A DNA stretch of 64,000 nt from Mediterraneibacter hominis (GTDB lineage Bacteria > Bacillota > Clostridia > Lachnospirales > Lachnospiraceae). Location of the stretch: NCBI RefSeq assembly GCF_014287475.1, contig NZ_JACOPF010000002.1, forward strand, positions 62,001-126,000, given 5' to 3'. The notes under the pieces were generated by a model, which made no database searches, was not told the DNA's origin, and saw nothing but the letters and a program-made list of their open reading frames with translations. Position 1 is the first letter of the stretch. Each line of letters starts with the position of its first letter. The position numbers were made by a program, and so were the translations under genes. Of the stretch, positions 28,074-38,132 are shown one piece after another.

Positions 28074-29591
28074 ATGGATAAACCGAACATTTTGTATATT
28101 ATGGTAGATCATCAAATTTATTATAGGCATGGATGGGATTTTGGACCGAAAATAAGAAGAGACAATTTTGAAGAATTTGCCTTAAGCGGAGTAAATTTTA
28201 CAAGAGCGTATTCTTCTAATCCTTTGTGTGGTCCGACGAGGAGATGCGTATTAACAGGCTTATATTCTCACCATCACGGAGAAATATTAAATGATGTAAA
28301 TGTGCCATTTTCAGAAAAGACATATCTGGATATTCTGACCGAGAATGGGTATAGAAATTATTATTATGGCAAATGGCATGCTGGAAATGGTACGGCGCTG
28401 GAACATGGGTGTGAAGGATACTGTTATCCATCGTATGGGAACCCCTATTTAACGCCGGAATATCAGAATTATCTGAAAGAATATGATCTACCGAAACCAA
28501 AGATCAAAATCGAGTGTACCATGGATCCATGGAGACTGGATATTAAACCGGGAGAAATATATGTGCAGGACAAGGAGTGGACTAATGAGGAGGCATCCGG
28601 CATACTTCTGACGCCGAAAGAGACGCATGAAGCCTTCTTCCTGGCTGATATGGCGTGTAAACGATTGGAAAATATAAAAAAGGAAGAGAATCGAAACCCA
28701 TTTTCTTTGAGGCTGGACTTCTGGGGGCCGCATGCGCCCTATTTTGTGACACAGGAATATGCAGATATGTACCCTCCGGAGGATATTCCAAAGTATCCTA
28801 CGTTTGACTCGGCTCAGTTGGAAAAGCCGTCCTGCTATAGAAAAGAACATAATTTAGGAATTGCTGACAATGAGGGGAATCTAATTTATCCAAACCCTAT
28901 ACCCTGGGAAAAATGGCAGCTCTTATTATCACGGTGCTACGCACATTCTACAATGGTAGATGATGCGGTCGGAATTGTGATAAGGAAATTAAGGGAATTA
29001 GGGTTGGATGAAAATACACTTATTATCTGGACGGCAGATCATGGAGATGCGATCGCTTGCCAGGGGGGAAAATTTGATAAGGCGAGTTATATGGTGGAAG
29101 AAGTGATGAGGGTGCCACTGGCCATGAGTTATAAAGGAGTAATAAAACCAAAACAGGTTACAGATGCTCTTGTCAGCAATTTGGATATTCCAACCACTAT
29201 ATTGTCGGCAGCAGGACTCTCATTTGATTATGAGCCGGACGGAAAGAATCTATTAGAGATGGAGGCATCTGGTTTTAAAAAGAGAAGAAAATTCTTTGTC
29301 AGTGAAACATATGGACATATTGAAAGAAATGTGGCAAAGTCTTTAGTGACATCTAGATATAAGTATACAGTGAATAAAGAAGATATTTCAGAACTTTATG
29401 ATCTGGCTCTGGATCCCTATGAGACGAGGAATTTGATTTTTTCAGAATCACATTTAACATTAAAAAATGAACTAGATGAGATACTCAAAAATTGGGTAAA
29501 AGAAGAAAAAGACAATTTTTTCGACGGAGACAGTGATTACATATTAAATGAATTTTTAAGCAAAGGGACAAGTAAACCAAGAGATTATTAA
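28074..29591 (+). CDS. Cytoplasmic type I sulfatase
   Basis: The 505-residue protein (ATG at 28074, GGTGG about 9 bases upstream) hydrolyses sulfate esters. The formylglycine motif C-x-P-x-R is present as LCGPTRRCVLTG (Cys52). Metal and active-site motifs include YIMVDHQ near the start, YYYGKWHAG and IIWTADHGDAIACQGGKFDK. There is no signal peptide, so it should act inside the cell on a substrate brought in by the upstream ABC importer. The position after the metal-binding Asp12 is His13, where Asp or Gln is more usual. The cysteine would be matured by the radical SAM enzyme at 30697. Confidence 0.92.
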   Translation: MDKPNILYIMVDHQIYYRHGWDFGPKIRRDNFEEFALSGVNFTRAYSSNPLCGPTRRCVLTGLYSHHHGEILNDVNVPFSEKTYLDILTENGYRNYYYGKWHAGNGTALEHGCEGYCYPSYGNPYLTPEYQNYLKEYDLPKPKIKIECTMDPWRLDIKPGEIYVQDKEWTNEEASGILLTPKETHEAFFLADMACKRLENIKKEENRNPFSLRLDFWGPHAPYFVTQEYADMYPPEDIPKYPTFDSAQLEKPSCYRKEHNLGIADNEGNLIYPNPIPWEKWQLLLSRCYAHSTMVDDAVGIVIRKLRELGLDENTLIIWTADHGDAIACQGGKFDKASYMVEEVMRVPLAMSYKGVIKPKQVTDALVSNLDIPTTILSAAGLSFDYEPDGKNLLEMEASGFKKRRKFFVSETYGHIERNVAKSLVTSRYKYTVNKEDISELYDLALDPYETRNLIFSESHLTLKNELDEILKNWVKEEKDNFFDGDSDYILNEFLSKGTSKPRDY

Positions 29592-29597
29592 AGAAAA

Positions 29598-29625
29598 AAG
29601 CAATCGGATTATTTTCCGGTTGCTT
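29598..29625. terminator. Terminator between the sulfatase and TSCPD genes
   Basis: AAGCAATCGG and CCGGTTGCTT form a 10-base stem with one wobble. The minus-strand side runs into TTTTTTCTTT, so it mainly ends the leftward operon; the stem overlaps the TSCPD gene end. Confidence 0.7.
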
Positions 29626-29851
29626 CATTTAATGCTTTCGCCAACTGATCAGGGCAAGAGGTTGTTTTAAAACCACATTTGATTCCCTCGATTCTGCGGA
29701 TAGCCTCATCTACGTCCATTCCTTCGATAAGGCGGGAAATTCCTTGGAGATTTCCGTTGCATCCACCTACAAAAGATACATTTTTTACTTTGTTTTCTTC
29801 GATATCAAAATGAATTTTCTGGGAACAGACGCCCTTTGTCTTATAATCCAT
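29609..29851 (-). CDS. TSCPD domain protein (TIGR03905-like)
   Basis: The 80-residue protein begins MDYKTKGVCSQKIHFDIE and ends with KTTSCPDQLAKAL, the TSCPD motif. Cysteines at GVCSQ, GGCNGN, GIKCG and TSCPD suggest metal or redox binding. The family occurs widely in clostridia without a known role; the same domain is found at the end of some ribonucleotide reductases. The ATG at 29851 has AAAGGAG upstream. It is the last gene of the leftward operon with the exporter and the sulfatase maturase. Confidence 0.85.
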   Translation of the reverse strand: MDYKTKGVCSQKIHFDIEENKVKNVSFVGGCNGNLQGISRLIEGMDVDEAIRRIEGIKCGFKTTSCPDQLAKALNEATGK

Positions 29852-29896
29852 AAAAACACTCCTTTTCAAATTTTTCAGGTTTTGTCTGGGGATTTA

Positions 29897-30694
29897 TTAT
29901 GCAAATACCGCAAACTTAACAGCATTATAAATGTTTATTCCAATAATTACAACCATCAGGAAAATAAATAATTTATTTACTGTATTTTCATCTATTTTTT
30001 TATTGATCTTGCTTCCTATCGTACCACCGAGAATCCCTCCAATCACCATGAAAATAAGATATGATACCTGTACATCTGGGATAGTTTTTGTAACGCAGGT
30101 CTGCACAAGACTTGTAATCTGAGAAAACATGATAATATACAGAGAACTTAAAGCAGCCTCTTTTGTAGACATAGAGAAAAACCAGGCGAGGACGACAAGA
30201 TTGATAGGTCCGCCGCCAATACCTAGGAAGCTGGACATAATCCCCAGAAGAATACCGATGACAATACACAGCCAGACTTGCGTGTATTGCTTTGTGCGGA
30301 TATGTTTTTTGCAGAGTGTATAAACCAGTGTTCCTACAGTTATGAGTATCAGTACGATTGCCTGGGTCAATCCTATGAGATTTTCATTTCCAACGGCATC
30401 TTTAAGAGTCTGAAACATAATCTTTCCCATGACTCCGCCCGCCGCCGCGCCTATGGCGAGGGAGGTTGCAATTTTAATATCAAGCTTTGCAGATTTGGAC
30501 TTGATATTTTTGTAGACAGAGATAACGGACATTGCAAGAACCGTACAGCCAGAAAGGAAACTAATACTGCTTACACTCATAATTCCAGTTGCGTCAAGTA
30601 CCGGTTTGATAATGACACCGCCGCCGATACCGCAGATAGAACCTACGATTGAAGAAAGAATACTTACGAAAAAAAAGATACAAATACCGGCCAT
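29897..30694 (-). CDS. TSUP (TauE/SafE) family anion exporter
   Basis: This 265-residue membrane protein has eight hydrophobic segments and the family motif GSICGIGGGVIIKPVLDA, repeated as SSFLGIGGGPINLVVLAWFF. TSUP proteins move sulfite, sulfoacetate, thiosulfate or other anions. The gene stands between the sulfatase maturase and TSCPD genes, two bases after the maturase. It faces the sulfatase operon, so export of the freed sulfur oxyanion is a reasonable inference. Confidence 0.88.
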   Translation of the reverse strand: MAGICIFFFVSILSSIVGSICGIGGGVIIKPVLDATGIMSVSSISFLSGCTVLAMSVISVYKNIKSKSAKLDIKIATSLAIGAAAGGVMGKIMFQTLKDAVGNENLIGLTQAIVLILITVGTLVYTLCKKHIRTKQYTQVWLCIVIGILLGIMSSFLGIGGGPINLVVLAWFFSMSTKEAALSSLYIIMFSQITSLVQTCVTKTIPDVQVSYLIFMVIGGILGGTIGSKINKKIDENTVNKLFIFLMVVIIGINIYNAVKFAVFA

Positions 30695-30696
30695 AT

Positions 30697-31812
30697 TTAC
30701 CTCCTTAGAAATTTTGCGATTTCCTCTAACCGTGCTCCGGCTTTGGCAAAAAACATCCGGTAGCTTTCACAGAAATAGCTGCGATAAGCGCCGCTTTCAG
30801 GCTCTTTTATCCGGCTTCTTCTACATCCTCCGCGGCAGAGAAAATAGTAAGGACATGTCTTACATGTCTTACTGATAAGCTTCGATTGTTCAATAAAGGA
30901 TTTTGTCCTTTCATTTTCAAAAAAATCAGATATTTTATTTTCATTGAAGTTTCCTAGCTTATATTCATCCAGCACATAAAAATCACACGGGTACACACTG
31001 CCGTCTGCCTCTACTACTCCCTGCATACTACAAATTCCCCTCTGCTCACAGGATTCGGGCGGATAGCCCATGCAAATCCCGATATAATTTTCAAACTGTC
31101 TTATATAGGGGGCTTTTCCGCGTTTCCAGTCTTTATACCACATATCAAAGAGTTGAATCAAAAACTCTCCATACATGGAAGGGGTCAGAGAATAGGAATT
31201 TTGCCGGTCTTCTTCCCCCAACGGCTCCAGACATGTAATGTACTGCTGGTAACTCCAGCCATTTTGTTTATATTCCTGATATATCTGCCGAATTTTTGGC
31301 GCGGTGAACGCATTTACTACTGTCAGAATGTTATATTCTACTTCATATTCTTCAAGCAGACGGATAGAGTTACGGATTTTTTCATAAGTGTCAGCTCCTG
31401 ATTTTGTATGGCGGCAAGCATCATGTGTTTCCTGGGTACCGTCCACAGAGACTCCAACGAGAAAATGATTTTCTCTAAAAAATTTGCACCATTCATCGTT
31501 GAGCTGAAGTCCATTTGTCTGTATCGCGTTAGATACTCTGACTTTATTTCGGTTAAAACGATTCTCAAATTCTACTGCCTGCGCAAAGAAAGGAAGTCCC
31601 CGCAGCGTAGGCTCCCCACCCTGAAAGGCAAAGCAGATATCAGTCTGTGCATGAAATAAGTTTTTTTTAATTATATTTTTCAATGTATTTTCCGTCATCA
31701 TTCCATAGGAGGCATGCTCTCTTTTTGCTGCTTCGTCGCAGTAGAAGCAATAATCACAATACATATTGCACTGGCTTGATGAGGGTTTTATTAATACGGT
31801 CTGTAAGTACAT
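30697..31812 (-). CDS. Anaerobic sulfatase-maturating enzyme (radical SAM, SPASM)
   Basis: The 371-residue enzyme converts the sulfatase cysteine to formylglycine without oxygen. The radical SAM cluster motif is CNMYCDYC, with the following FQGGEPTLRG (GGEP) and VSVDGTQETHD containing the likely catalytic aspartate. Two auxiliary clusters are supported by CEQRGICSM, VYPCDFYVLDEYKLGN and CKTCPYYFLCRGGCRR. The ATG follows AAAGGA. The nearby cytoplasmic sulfatase with a Cys-type motif is its obvious client. Confidence 0.93.
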   Translation of the reverse strand: MYLQTVLIKPSSSQCNMYCDYCFYCDEAAKREHASYGMMTENTLKNIIKKNLFHAQTDICFAFQGGEPTLRGLPFFAQAVEFENRFNRNKVRVSNAIQTNGLQLNDEWCKFFRENHFLVGVSVDGTQETHDACRHTKSGADTYEKIRNSIRLLEEYEVEYNILTVVNAFTAPKIRQIYQEYKQNGWSYQQYITCLEPLGEEDRQNSYSLTPSMYGEFLIQLFDMWYKDWKRGKAPYIRQFENYIGICMGYPPESCEQRGICSMQGVVEADGSVYPCDFYVLDEYKLGNFNENKISDFFENERTKSFIEQSKLISKTCKTCPYYFLCRGGCRRSRIKEPESGAYRSYFCESYRMFFAKAGARLEEIAKFLRR

Positions 31813-32191
31813 TTGATTTTCCTTTATTCCTTTATTATCTTGCAGTTAAATATATGACACCTCATATAGTGTAACATAGATTAGAGTTTCGTACGCCTTT
31901 TTTCGCGATTATTTTTATAAAAATGACAATTTTGAAGTGATTCATAACGGTTTGGAAAACAGAGAGAAATTTATTCTTAAGTAAAAGGCTTAAAGTAGAT
32001 TTTCAGCAGCTTCAAAATAGAGTGAAACGCAGAAATATTGTTGGAAGGGCCTGTTTGATTTGTAGAAATATGTAGAACGGTTTTTGAGGAAAGTCCTTGA
32101 AAGATAGGCTATAATGTGCTCAAACGCAATGCAGGATTAATAAGTTCCGGCAGAAAATATTGCGGCAGAATTAAAAATAGGAGGAATAGCT
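31813..32191. other. Gene-free divergent spacer
   Basis: These 379 bases separate the leftward maturase operon from the rightward gene at 32192. A TATAAT at 32110-32115 may be the -10 for the rightward gene, but no good -35 lies at 16-18 bases. AGGAGG stands before the ATG at 32192. No long repeat or RNA gene was seen. Confidence 0.4.
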
Positions 32192-32998
32192 ATGTTAAAA
32201 GAAGTAGCAGCGGACACCAATATTATTGTGTATCTGATGATTATAGTCGGTGTTATCGGAGTTCTGGCAAAAGTGATAAACCAGATTACACTGCGTAGAT
32301 TGGTGAAAGCCGCAGGCAGTATGTCCAAGAGTACACACAAACTGATAAAATTGGTGCGTGCGAAATATGAGCATGCATGTATGGCACATGATTCAGTAGA
32401 AAATACAGATGCATTTGTAGAAAAATATATATTCGAATACCGGGGATTTCTGTTCCGGATACATACCTGGAGGCAGTTGGAGCTGCAGGCAATCTGGTTT
32501 TCAGGAATACTGGCGGCGCTTGGAGCGTCGGCTCACTATCTTTCCTACGGATTTAATGAATCCGTGTTTCAATATATTGCGGCAGGGGCGGCAGAGATGG
32601 TATTTTTGTTTGTAATCAGGCAGCTGTCGGACGAGCCATATAAAATCAATGCGGCAAAGATTTATATGGTGGATTACTTGGAAAATATATGCTCCTGTCG
32701 CTACAAGAAGCAGAAGACACCGGAGAAAGAAGCGATCAATGTAATTGCCGCGGATAGTACGGCAAAGATGGCTCCGGTAAGAGAAGAAAGCGATGCAGCA
32801 CCCGCAGAATCCGGCGTGCCTGCAAAAGCAGAACCTAATTTGTCCATCAATATAGAAGGAGAACCAAGAGATGTAAAAAAGGGAGAGGAGGTGCGTCAGA
32901 GTGTACGCAGGACAATGAAAGAAAAACTGGAAGAACAGGGAGAGCCGGCTTTGAAGGAGGAGGCAATCAGACAGATACTGGAGGAGTTTTTGGCTTGA
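32192..32998 (+). CDS. Conserved membrane protein of unknown function
   Basis: The 268-residue protein has one N-terminal helix (IIVYLMIIVGVIGVLAKVI), a cytoplasmic stretch with RRLVKAAGSMSKSTHKLIKLVRAKYEHA, two more helices near the middle and a long charged tail ending in a predicted helix (MKEKLEEQGEPALKEEAIRQILEEFLA). The tail between residues 190 and 235 is rich in Ala, Pro and Glu and probably disordered. I do not recognise a named family. It precedes pgi by 86 bases. Confidence 0.7.
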   Translation: MLKEVAADTNIIVYLMIIVGVIGVLAKVINQITLRRLVKAAGSMSKSTHKLIKLVRAKYEHACMAHDSVENTDAFVEKYIFEYRGFLFRIHTWRQLELQAIWFSGILAALGASAHYLSYGFNESVFQYIAAGAAEMVFLFVIRQLSDEPYKINAAKIYMVDYLENICSCRYKKQKTPEKEAINVIAADSTAKMAPVREESDAAPAESGVPAKAEPNLSINIEGEPRDVKKGEEVRQSVRRTMKEKLEEQGEPALKEEAIRQILEEFLA

Positions 32999-33084
32999 AT
33001 AACCCTTGCAGATTTGGTAAAATATGCTTATGACAGATAGCACAGAAAGGCTATGAGAAAGGTCAGCGGAGAGGAAGGGTATTA

Positions 33085-34431
33085 ATGGCTAAAGTAACAT
33101 TTGATTATTCAAAAGCATGTAGTTTTGTTCAGGAACATGAAATGGAATATATGAGTGGACTGGTGGTTCAGGCAAAGGACAAACTGCTTGAGAGAACAGG
33201 AGCTGGAAACGATTTTCTTGGGTGGATTGACTTACCGGTGGATTATGATAAAGAAGAATTTGCCCGTATCCAAAAAGCGGCAGAAAAAATAAGGAATGAT
33301 TCTGAAGTTTTGCTTGTGATTGGAATCGGGGGATCTTACCTTGGCGCAAGAGCTGCGATAGAATTCCTGGGTCATTCTTTTGCAAATGTCGTTTCTAAAG
33401 AGATTCGCAAGTCTCCTGAGATTTATTACGTAGGCAATAGTATCAGCAGTACATATATTAAAGACCTGGTGGATGTAATCGGAGACAGAGACTTTTCTAT
33501 TAATATGATTTCAAAATCAGGAACTACTACAGAGCCAGCCATTGCCTTCCGTGTTTTTAAAGAAATACTGGAAAAGAAATATGGAAAAGAAAGAGCCGCA
33601 AAGAGAATCTATGCTACCACAGACAAGGCAAAGGGAGCATTGAAAAATCTTGCGACAGAAGAAGGATATGAGACATTCGTAGTACCGGATGATGTGGGAG
33701 GACGTTTTTCTGTTCTGACAGCTGTAGGACTTCTGCCTATCGCGGTGAGTGGGGCTGATATTACAAAACTAATGGAAGGTGCAGCTTCCGGAAGAAAAGC
33801 GGCTATGGAGAATGATTTTGCAGAAAATGACGCTTTGCAGTATGCGGCAATCCGCAACATTCTGCTGCGTAAAGGAAAGACAATAGAAGTTCTTGCTAAT
33901 TATGAACCAAGCCTGCATTATGTATCGGAATGGTGGAAGCAGCTCTATGGAGAAAGCGAAGGAAAGGATCAGAAAGGAATTTTCCCGGCCTCTGTCGACT
34001 TGACGACAGATCTTCACTCTATGGGACAGTTTATTCAGGATGGGAATAGAATTTTATTTGAAACAGTATTGGATGTTGAGAAATCAAGGGAAGAAATTAT
34101 TATAAATGAAGAGCCGGTTGATTTAGACGGACTGAATTATCTGGCAGGGAAGAATGTGGATTTTGTAAATAAGAGTGCAATGAATGGGACGATTTTGGCA
34201 CATACAGATGGAAATGTTCCAAACCTTATTGTAAAAATACCTGAGCAGAATGAATTTTATCTGGGAGAGCTATTCTATTTCTTTGAATTTGCCTGTGGCA
34301 TAAGTGGATATTTACTCGGCGTTAATCCATTTAACCAGCCAGGTGTAGAAAGCTATAAGAGAAATATGTTTGCTCTGCTTGGGAAACCAGGATTTGAGAA
34401 AGAAAGAGAAGCGTTGTTAAAGAGATTGTAA
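33085..34431 (+). CDS. pgi: Glucose-6-phosphate isomerase
   Basis: The 448-residue enzyme interconverts glucose 6-phosphate and fructose 6-phosphate. Clear motifs are [56 protein letters not shown], the [16 protein letters not shown] region and the end [26 protein letters not shown]. The length fits the short clostridial and bacillar form. A strong terminator follows. Confidence 0.97.
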   Translation: MAKVTFDYSKACSFVQEHEMEYMSGLVVQAKDKLLERTGAGNDFLGWIDLPVDYDKEEFARIQKAAEKIRNDSEVLLVIGIGGSYLGARAAIEFLGHSFANVVSKEIRKSPEIYYVGNSISSTYIKDLVDVIGDRDFSINMISKSGTTTEPAIAFRVFKEILEKKYGKERAAKRIYATTDKAKGALKNLATEEGYETFVVPDDVGGRFSVLTAVGLLPIAVSGADITKLMEGAASGRKAAMENDFAENDALQYAAIRNILLRKGKTIEVLANYEPSLHYVSEWWKQLYGESEGKDQKGIFPASVDLTTDLHSMGQFIQDGNRILFETVLDVEKSREEIIINEEPVDLDGLNYLAGKNVDFVNKSAMNGTILAHTDGNVPNLIVKIPEQNEFYLGELFYFFEFACGISGYLLGVNPFNQPGVESYKRNMFALLGKPGFEKEREALLKRL

Positions 34432-34482
34432 GTTAGTATGTGGGAAACTATGTAATGTAAAGTTCATGTAGGAAGTTCTATA

Positions 34483-34523
34483 AAAAAGCTGACGCAAAAA
34501 TTTGTTTGCGTCAGTCTTTTTTT
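34483..34523. terminator. Terminator of pgi, overlapping the end of the kinase gene
   Basis: CTGACGCAAA and TTTGCGTCAG form a perfect 10-base stem with a 6-base loop, preceded by six A and followed by TCTTTTTTT. It works on both strands; the convergent AgrC-like gene ends inside it at 34511. Confidence 0.88.
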
Positions 34524-35866
34524 GTGGTTCTATTTTTATGAAGTAAGAGGGAAACTTTAAATTCATTATTATCATATTCAAATTTGGGGATTCCCTGATA
34601 TTTTTTAGCTATATCTAATACAGAACGGATTCCAATACCTTTTCTGTTCTGTGCTTTAGATGAAAGAAAAATCTGACCCTGCTGTTTTATTTTTCCCTCG
34701 TAACTGTTTTTGATTATAATGATGAAGGTGGCATTTGTAGGCATGTATAACTGTACACGTATAAATCGTTTTTTTGAAAGCTGGCGGATACAGGCTTCTA
34801 ATGCATTTTCAAGAAGATTTCCAAGGATAATACAAAAATCGGTATCTTGGATGGGGAGAGTATCTGTCAGGGAAACAGAAATTTGGATGTCAATTCGGTT
34901 TGCTAAAGCTTCTCTTTTATAATATCCAAGTATTGCATCTACAGCAGCATTACCGCTGTAAATTTCTGCCGCAGCAGGTTCCAATCCGGAGATGCTGTCC
35001 TTTATATATTCTGCCATCCCAGGATAATCTTCCTGTGCTATAAATCCCTGAAGGGCAAGAAAATGGTGGCGCATATCATGCCGGATACGGCTTGTATCTT
35101 GAATATGCTGCTGCAGATGTTCCAATTGCTTCTGCTGTGCGGTAATCTGTGTGTCAGAGATATGCAATTCTTCCTGAAAACGAGCACTTTTACTTAAGCC
35201 TATAATCATTTTTAGAAGAATGATGTAAGTAGAAAAAGAGAGAAGAATCCACAGGAAAGGAAGTAAATAAAGTTCTGCTCCCGGGGAAAGGGTTCCTATA
35301 TTGAAAGAAGGCCCAATATACAGGGAATATAATAGATTATTACATAGAGGTACAATCCAGATATAGGACCAGAGGGAAAGAGAACCACTCAGATCTAAAG
35401 CAGGGCGCATTAGTTTCTTAAAAAATAAGAAAATAAAAGGAAATGTAACAACAATATTAATGAACATAGGCCATGCAGGGTAACCGGAGAAAACGGCGGG
35501 AAAATAACCGGTGACAGTGTAATACAACAAATAAGAAAGAAGGATTACATTGTCGGCGTAACATTTGACAACAGAAGCTATAAAAAGAGCATGCACCAGT
35601 TTATAATCTACGGTAATATAAAAAATCAGCATTTCTGCCAGCATAGTTATGGTAATAATGCATGTCTGGACAACCCGGGAGTTTTCCAGAAAATGTACGC
35701 TAAGAGCAGCTCCGAGAAGCGATAGAAGTGCAAAGATGGTGATGGAACTAAAGACGCGCAGCAAAAAAGGTGATTTAATTTTGTCACGAAATGTATGATA
35801 AAGTATAAAAATAATCGGCAGAACAAAAAGAAAGATAACCACTAGTGTGGAGAGGGAAAGATTCAT
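34511..35866 (-). CDS. AgrC-like GHKL sensor histidine kinase
   Basis: The 451-residue protein has six or seven hydrophobic helices in its first 220 residues, then a coiled coil and a GHKL catalytic domain: SRIRHDMRHHFLALQGFI (acceptor His in RHDMRHH), ILGNLLENALEACI (N box) and KGIGIRSVLDIAKKYQG (G box). It resembles quorum-sensing kinases such as AgrC. The ATG at 35866 overlaps the regulator stop as ATGA with GGAGAT about 9 bases upstream. No agrB- or agrD-like gene is next to it. Confidence 0.9.
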   Translation of the reverse strand: MNLSLSTLVVIFLFVLPIIFILYHTFRDKIKSPFLLRVFSSITIFALLSLLGAALSVHFLENSRVVQTCIITITMLAEMLIFYITVDYKLVHALFIASVVKCYADNVILLSYLLYYTVTGYFPAVFSGYPAWPMFINIVVTFPFIFLFFKKLMRPALDLSGSLSLWSYIWIVPLCNNLLYSLYIGPSFNIGTLSPGAELYLLPFLWILLSFSTYIILLKMIIGLSKSARFQEELHISDTQITAQQKQLEHLQQHIQDTSRIRHDMRHHFLALQGFIAQEDYPGMAEYIKDSISGLEPAAAEIYSGNAAVDAILGYYKREALANRIDIQISVSLTDTLPIQDTDFCIILGNLLENALEACIRQLSKKRFIRVQLYMPTNATFIIIIKNSYEGKIKQQGQIFLSSKAQNRKGIGIRSVLDIAKKYQGIPKFEYDNNEFKVSLLLHKNRTTKKD

Positions 35867-36591
35867 ATAGGGCATCTCCTGTTTACATAATCAAACATAT
35901 AATCTGCGTATGCCTGTGTTACTTCCCGATGCTTTCCTTTAGAAATGGGAATGCATACGCCGGTTTTAAGAAGAAAATCTCCGCCTTCTAAGGATTCGAT
36001 ATAGTCCATATTTACCATGCAGTTTCTGTAGCACCAAAGAAACTGGGGGTAGGGCTTCAGCATAGGAGAAAAGGCATCAAAGGACATATAAGACCGAACA
36101 ACGTTTGAAGTAGTATGCACCTGTATATAGTGGTTATGATAGTCTGTGAAAACAATATCGTTGATAAGAATTCTGGTATACTGACGCGCCTCTTTCAGTT
36201 CAATATAATGTATAAAGCTCTGAAATATTTTTTCAAAATGATCTAAAGCTTCGGACAAATCGGCATAACTGTAAGGCTTCACCAAGTAATCCAGAGCATG
36301 AAGGCGGAATGCCTTAACAGCATGCTCTTTACTTGCAGTGGTGAAAATGATTTGGCAATTTGGGTAATGCCTGCGGATAAGAGAGGCGATATGATCTCCG
36401 TTTATCTGCTTCATAAAAATATCCAGGATGACAAGATCATAAGAATGTTCTTTCAATGAGGAAAGAAAACGAGACTCATCATGGAAGGGTTCAATCGTCA
36501 TATGAACCTGATGTTCCCGGCAGTATTTTTGTATGTTTTCATATAAGTGCTGTATATCAGATAAAGAATCATCTACAATGGCAATCCGCAT
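35863..36591 (-). CDS. LytTR-family response regulator
   Basis: The 242-residue protein has a receiver domain (RIAIVDDSLSDIQ, phospho-acceptor in LVILDIFMKQINGDHIA, LDYLVKPYSYADL) and a LytTR DNA-binding domain (LINDIVFTDYHNHYIQVHT and FLWCYRNCMVNMDYIESLEGGDFLLKTGVCIPISK). The ATG at 36591 follows AGGAGG by about 7 bases. It is co-translated with the AgrC-like kinase and forms a two-component pair. Tandem small stems (36642-36671) lie in its leader. Confidence 0.92.
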   Translation of the reverse strand: MRIAIVDDSLSDIQHLYENIQKYCREHQVHMTIEPFHDESRFLSSLKEHSYDLVILDIFMKQINGDHIASLIRRHYPNCQIIFTTASKEHAVKAFRLHALDYLVKPYSYADLSEALDHFEKIFQSFIHYIELKEARQYTRILINDIVFTDYHNHYIQVHTTSNVVRSYMSFDAFSPMLKPYPQFLWCYRNCMVNMDYIESLEGGDFLLKTGVCIPISKGKHREVTQAYADYMFDYVNRRCPI

Positions 36592-36906
36592 GAAAAATCC
36601 TCCTAAGTATATATACTTTAAAGAGCACACCGCAATTTATGCCTGTTCAGGCTGGCGGACTTTGTCCGATAAGGTATTATTTATCATTTTATCGTATACT
36701 CTATTGTGTGCAAAGGGGAAGAACAGTAAAAATAACAGAATTATAGTAAAAAAGTAAAGCTAGAAGATTTCCCCGTACTAGATAGAATGGTACATATATT
36801 GGTTTATGATATAAAACAATCGTAAAATATGATTGAAAAAGAACATAATATATGATATTATGCAATTAATAAAACATATCCGTGTTGATAAGAAGGAGGA
36901 AATTTG
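36592..36906. other. Divergent spacer between response regulator and ulaG
   Basis: The 315 bases hold the leaders of both genes. On the minus strand, side-by-side stems GCCTG/CAGGC and CGGAC/GTCCG (36642-36671) and the palindrome AGTATATATACT (36606-36617) precede the regulator. The right part holds the ulaG promoter. No protein gene is seen. Confidence 0.5.
36833..36861 (+). promoter_or_regulatory. Promoter of the ulaG operon
   Basis: TTGAAA (36833-36838) and TATTAT (36856-36861) are 17 bases apart, about 46 bases before the ulaG start codon. Confidence 0.6.
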
Positions 36907-38010
36907 ATGAGTAAAATTGATGAGATTACTCGTGAAAGCTGGATTATGAGTACATTCCCAGAATGGGGAACATGGTTAAACGAAGAGATTGAGAATGAGG
37001 AAGTTAAACCAGGGACAGTAGCGATGTGGTGGCTTGGATGTACCGGAATGTGGTTTAAGACGCCGGGAGGTTGTAATATTACAGTGGATTTATGGTGTGG
37101 AAATGGAAAGAGAACACATGGAGACGGAAAGATGAAAGTCGGACACCAGATGGCGAATATGTGTGGAGCGAGAGCGATGCAGCCGAATTTAAGAGCGGTT
37201 CCGTTTGTTATTGATCCTTTTGCAGTCAAACAAGTAGATGCGGTTCTTGCTACGCACTACCATCAAGATCATATGAGTGCAGAATATGCTTCCCATGTAA
37301 TAAAAAGTGGTATGATGACAGTGGATGAAAACGGAAAAGAAATTCCTGTTCCATTCATCGGCCCCCAAAAATCGGTAGAATTGTGGCAGAAATGGGGAGT
37401 ACCGGCAGAGAGATGTATAACGGTAAAACCAGGGGATTCTATTAAAATCAAAGATATAGAAATAATCGCACTGGATTCTTTTGACAGAACCTGTATCGTA
37501 ACTACAGATTCCCAGGGCCCGGATAGAGAAGATTTGGAAGGAAAATGCCCGACAGATATGGATGACAAAGCGGTAAATTACTTGATTAAAACACCAGGTG
37601 GGAATATTTATCACAGTGGGGATTCGCACTATTCTATTTATTTTGCAAAGCATGGCAAGGATTATGATATTGATGTTGCATTTGGTTCTTATGGGGAAAA
37701 TCCGGTTGGTATGCAAGATAAAATGACCTCTGTAGATATTCTTCGTATGGCGGAGGCATTAAGATGCAAGGTAGTGATTCCAATTCACTATGACGTATGG
37801 ACAAACTTTATGGCAGATGTCAATGAGATTAAGGTACTGTATGATATGAAGAAAGATCGTCTGGGGTATGAATTCCACCCGTTCTTCTGGGAAGTAGGAG
37901 GTAAATATGTATATCCTACAGACAAAGATAAACTAGCATATCATCACAGAAGAGGATTCGAGGACTGCTTTGAGGCTCCTCAGAATATACCGTTCCGTTC
38001 TCTTTTGTAA
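36907..38010 (+). CDS. ulaG: L-ascorbate-6-phosphate lactonase UlaG-like
   Basis: The 367-residue metallo-beta-lactamase-fold hydrolase begins [28 protein letters not shown], the typical UlaG start. The metal site is [10 protein letters not shown], with later YHSGDSHYS and [13 protein letters not shown]. UlaG opens L-ascorbate 6-phosphate. The ATG at 36907 lies 7 bases after AAGGAGG; a TTG one codon earlier is less well placed. A DeoR regulator and a propeller protein follow. No ascorbate PTS genes are in the window, so the physiological substrate here is uncertain. Confidence 0.9.
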   Translation: MSKIDEITRESWIMSTFPEWGTWLNEEIENEEVKPGTVAMWWLGCTGMWFKTPGGCNITVDLWCGNGKRTHGDGKMKVGHQMANMCGARAMQPNLRAVPFVIDPFAVKQVDAVLATHYHQDHMSAEYASHVIKSGMMTVDENGKEIPVPFIGPQKSVELWQKWGVPAERCITVKPGDSIKIKDIEIIALDSFDRTCIVTTDSQGPDREDLEGKCPTDMDDKAVNYLIKTPGGNIYHSGDSHYSIYFAKHGKDYDIDVAFGSYGENPVGMQDKMTSVDILRMAEALRCKVVIPIHYDVWTNFMADVNEIKVLYDMKKDRLGYEFHPFFWEVGGKYVYPTDKDKLAYHHRRGFEDCFEAPQNIPFRSLL

Positions 38011-38132
38011 ATCAGGGACCACTTTTTATGGAGAAGGCTCTCTCCCTTTTAGAGATGTTATAAATAAAGAGGGACAGATAGAGAAAAAGATGGTATGATG
38101 ATTAAGATAATGTATGGACGGAGTGGACAGTA

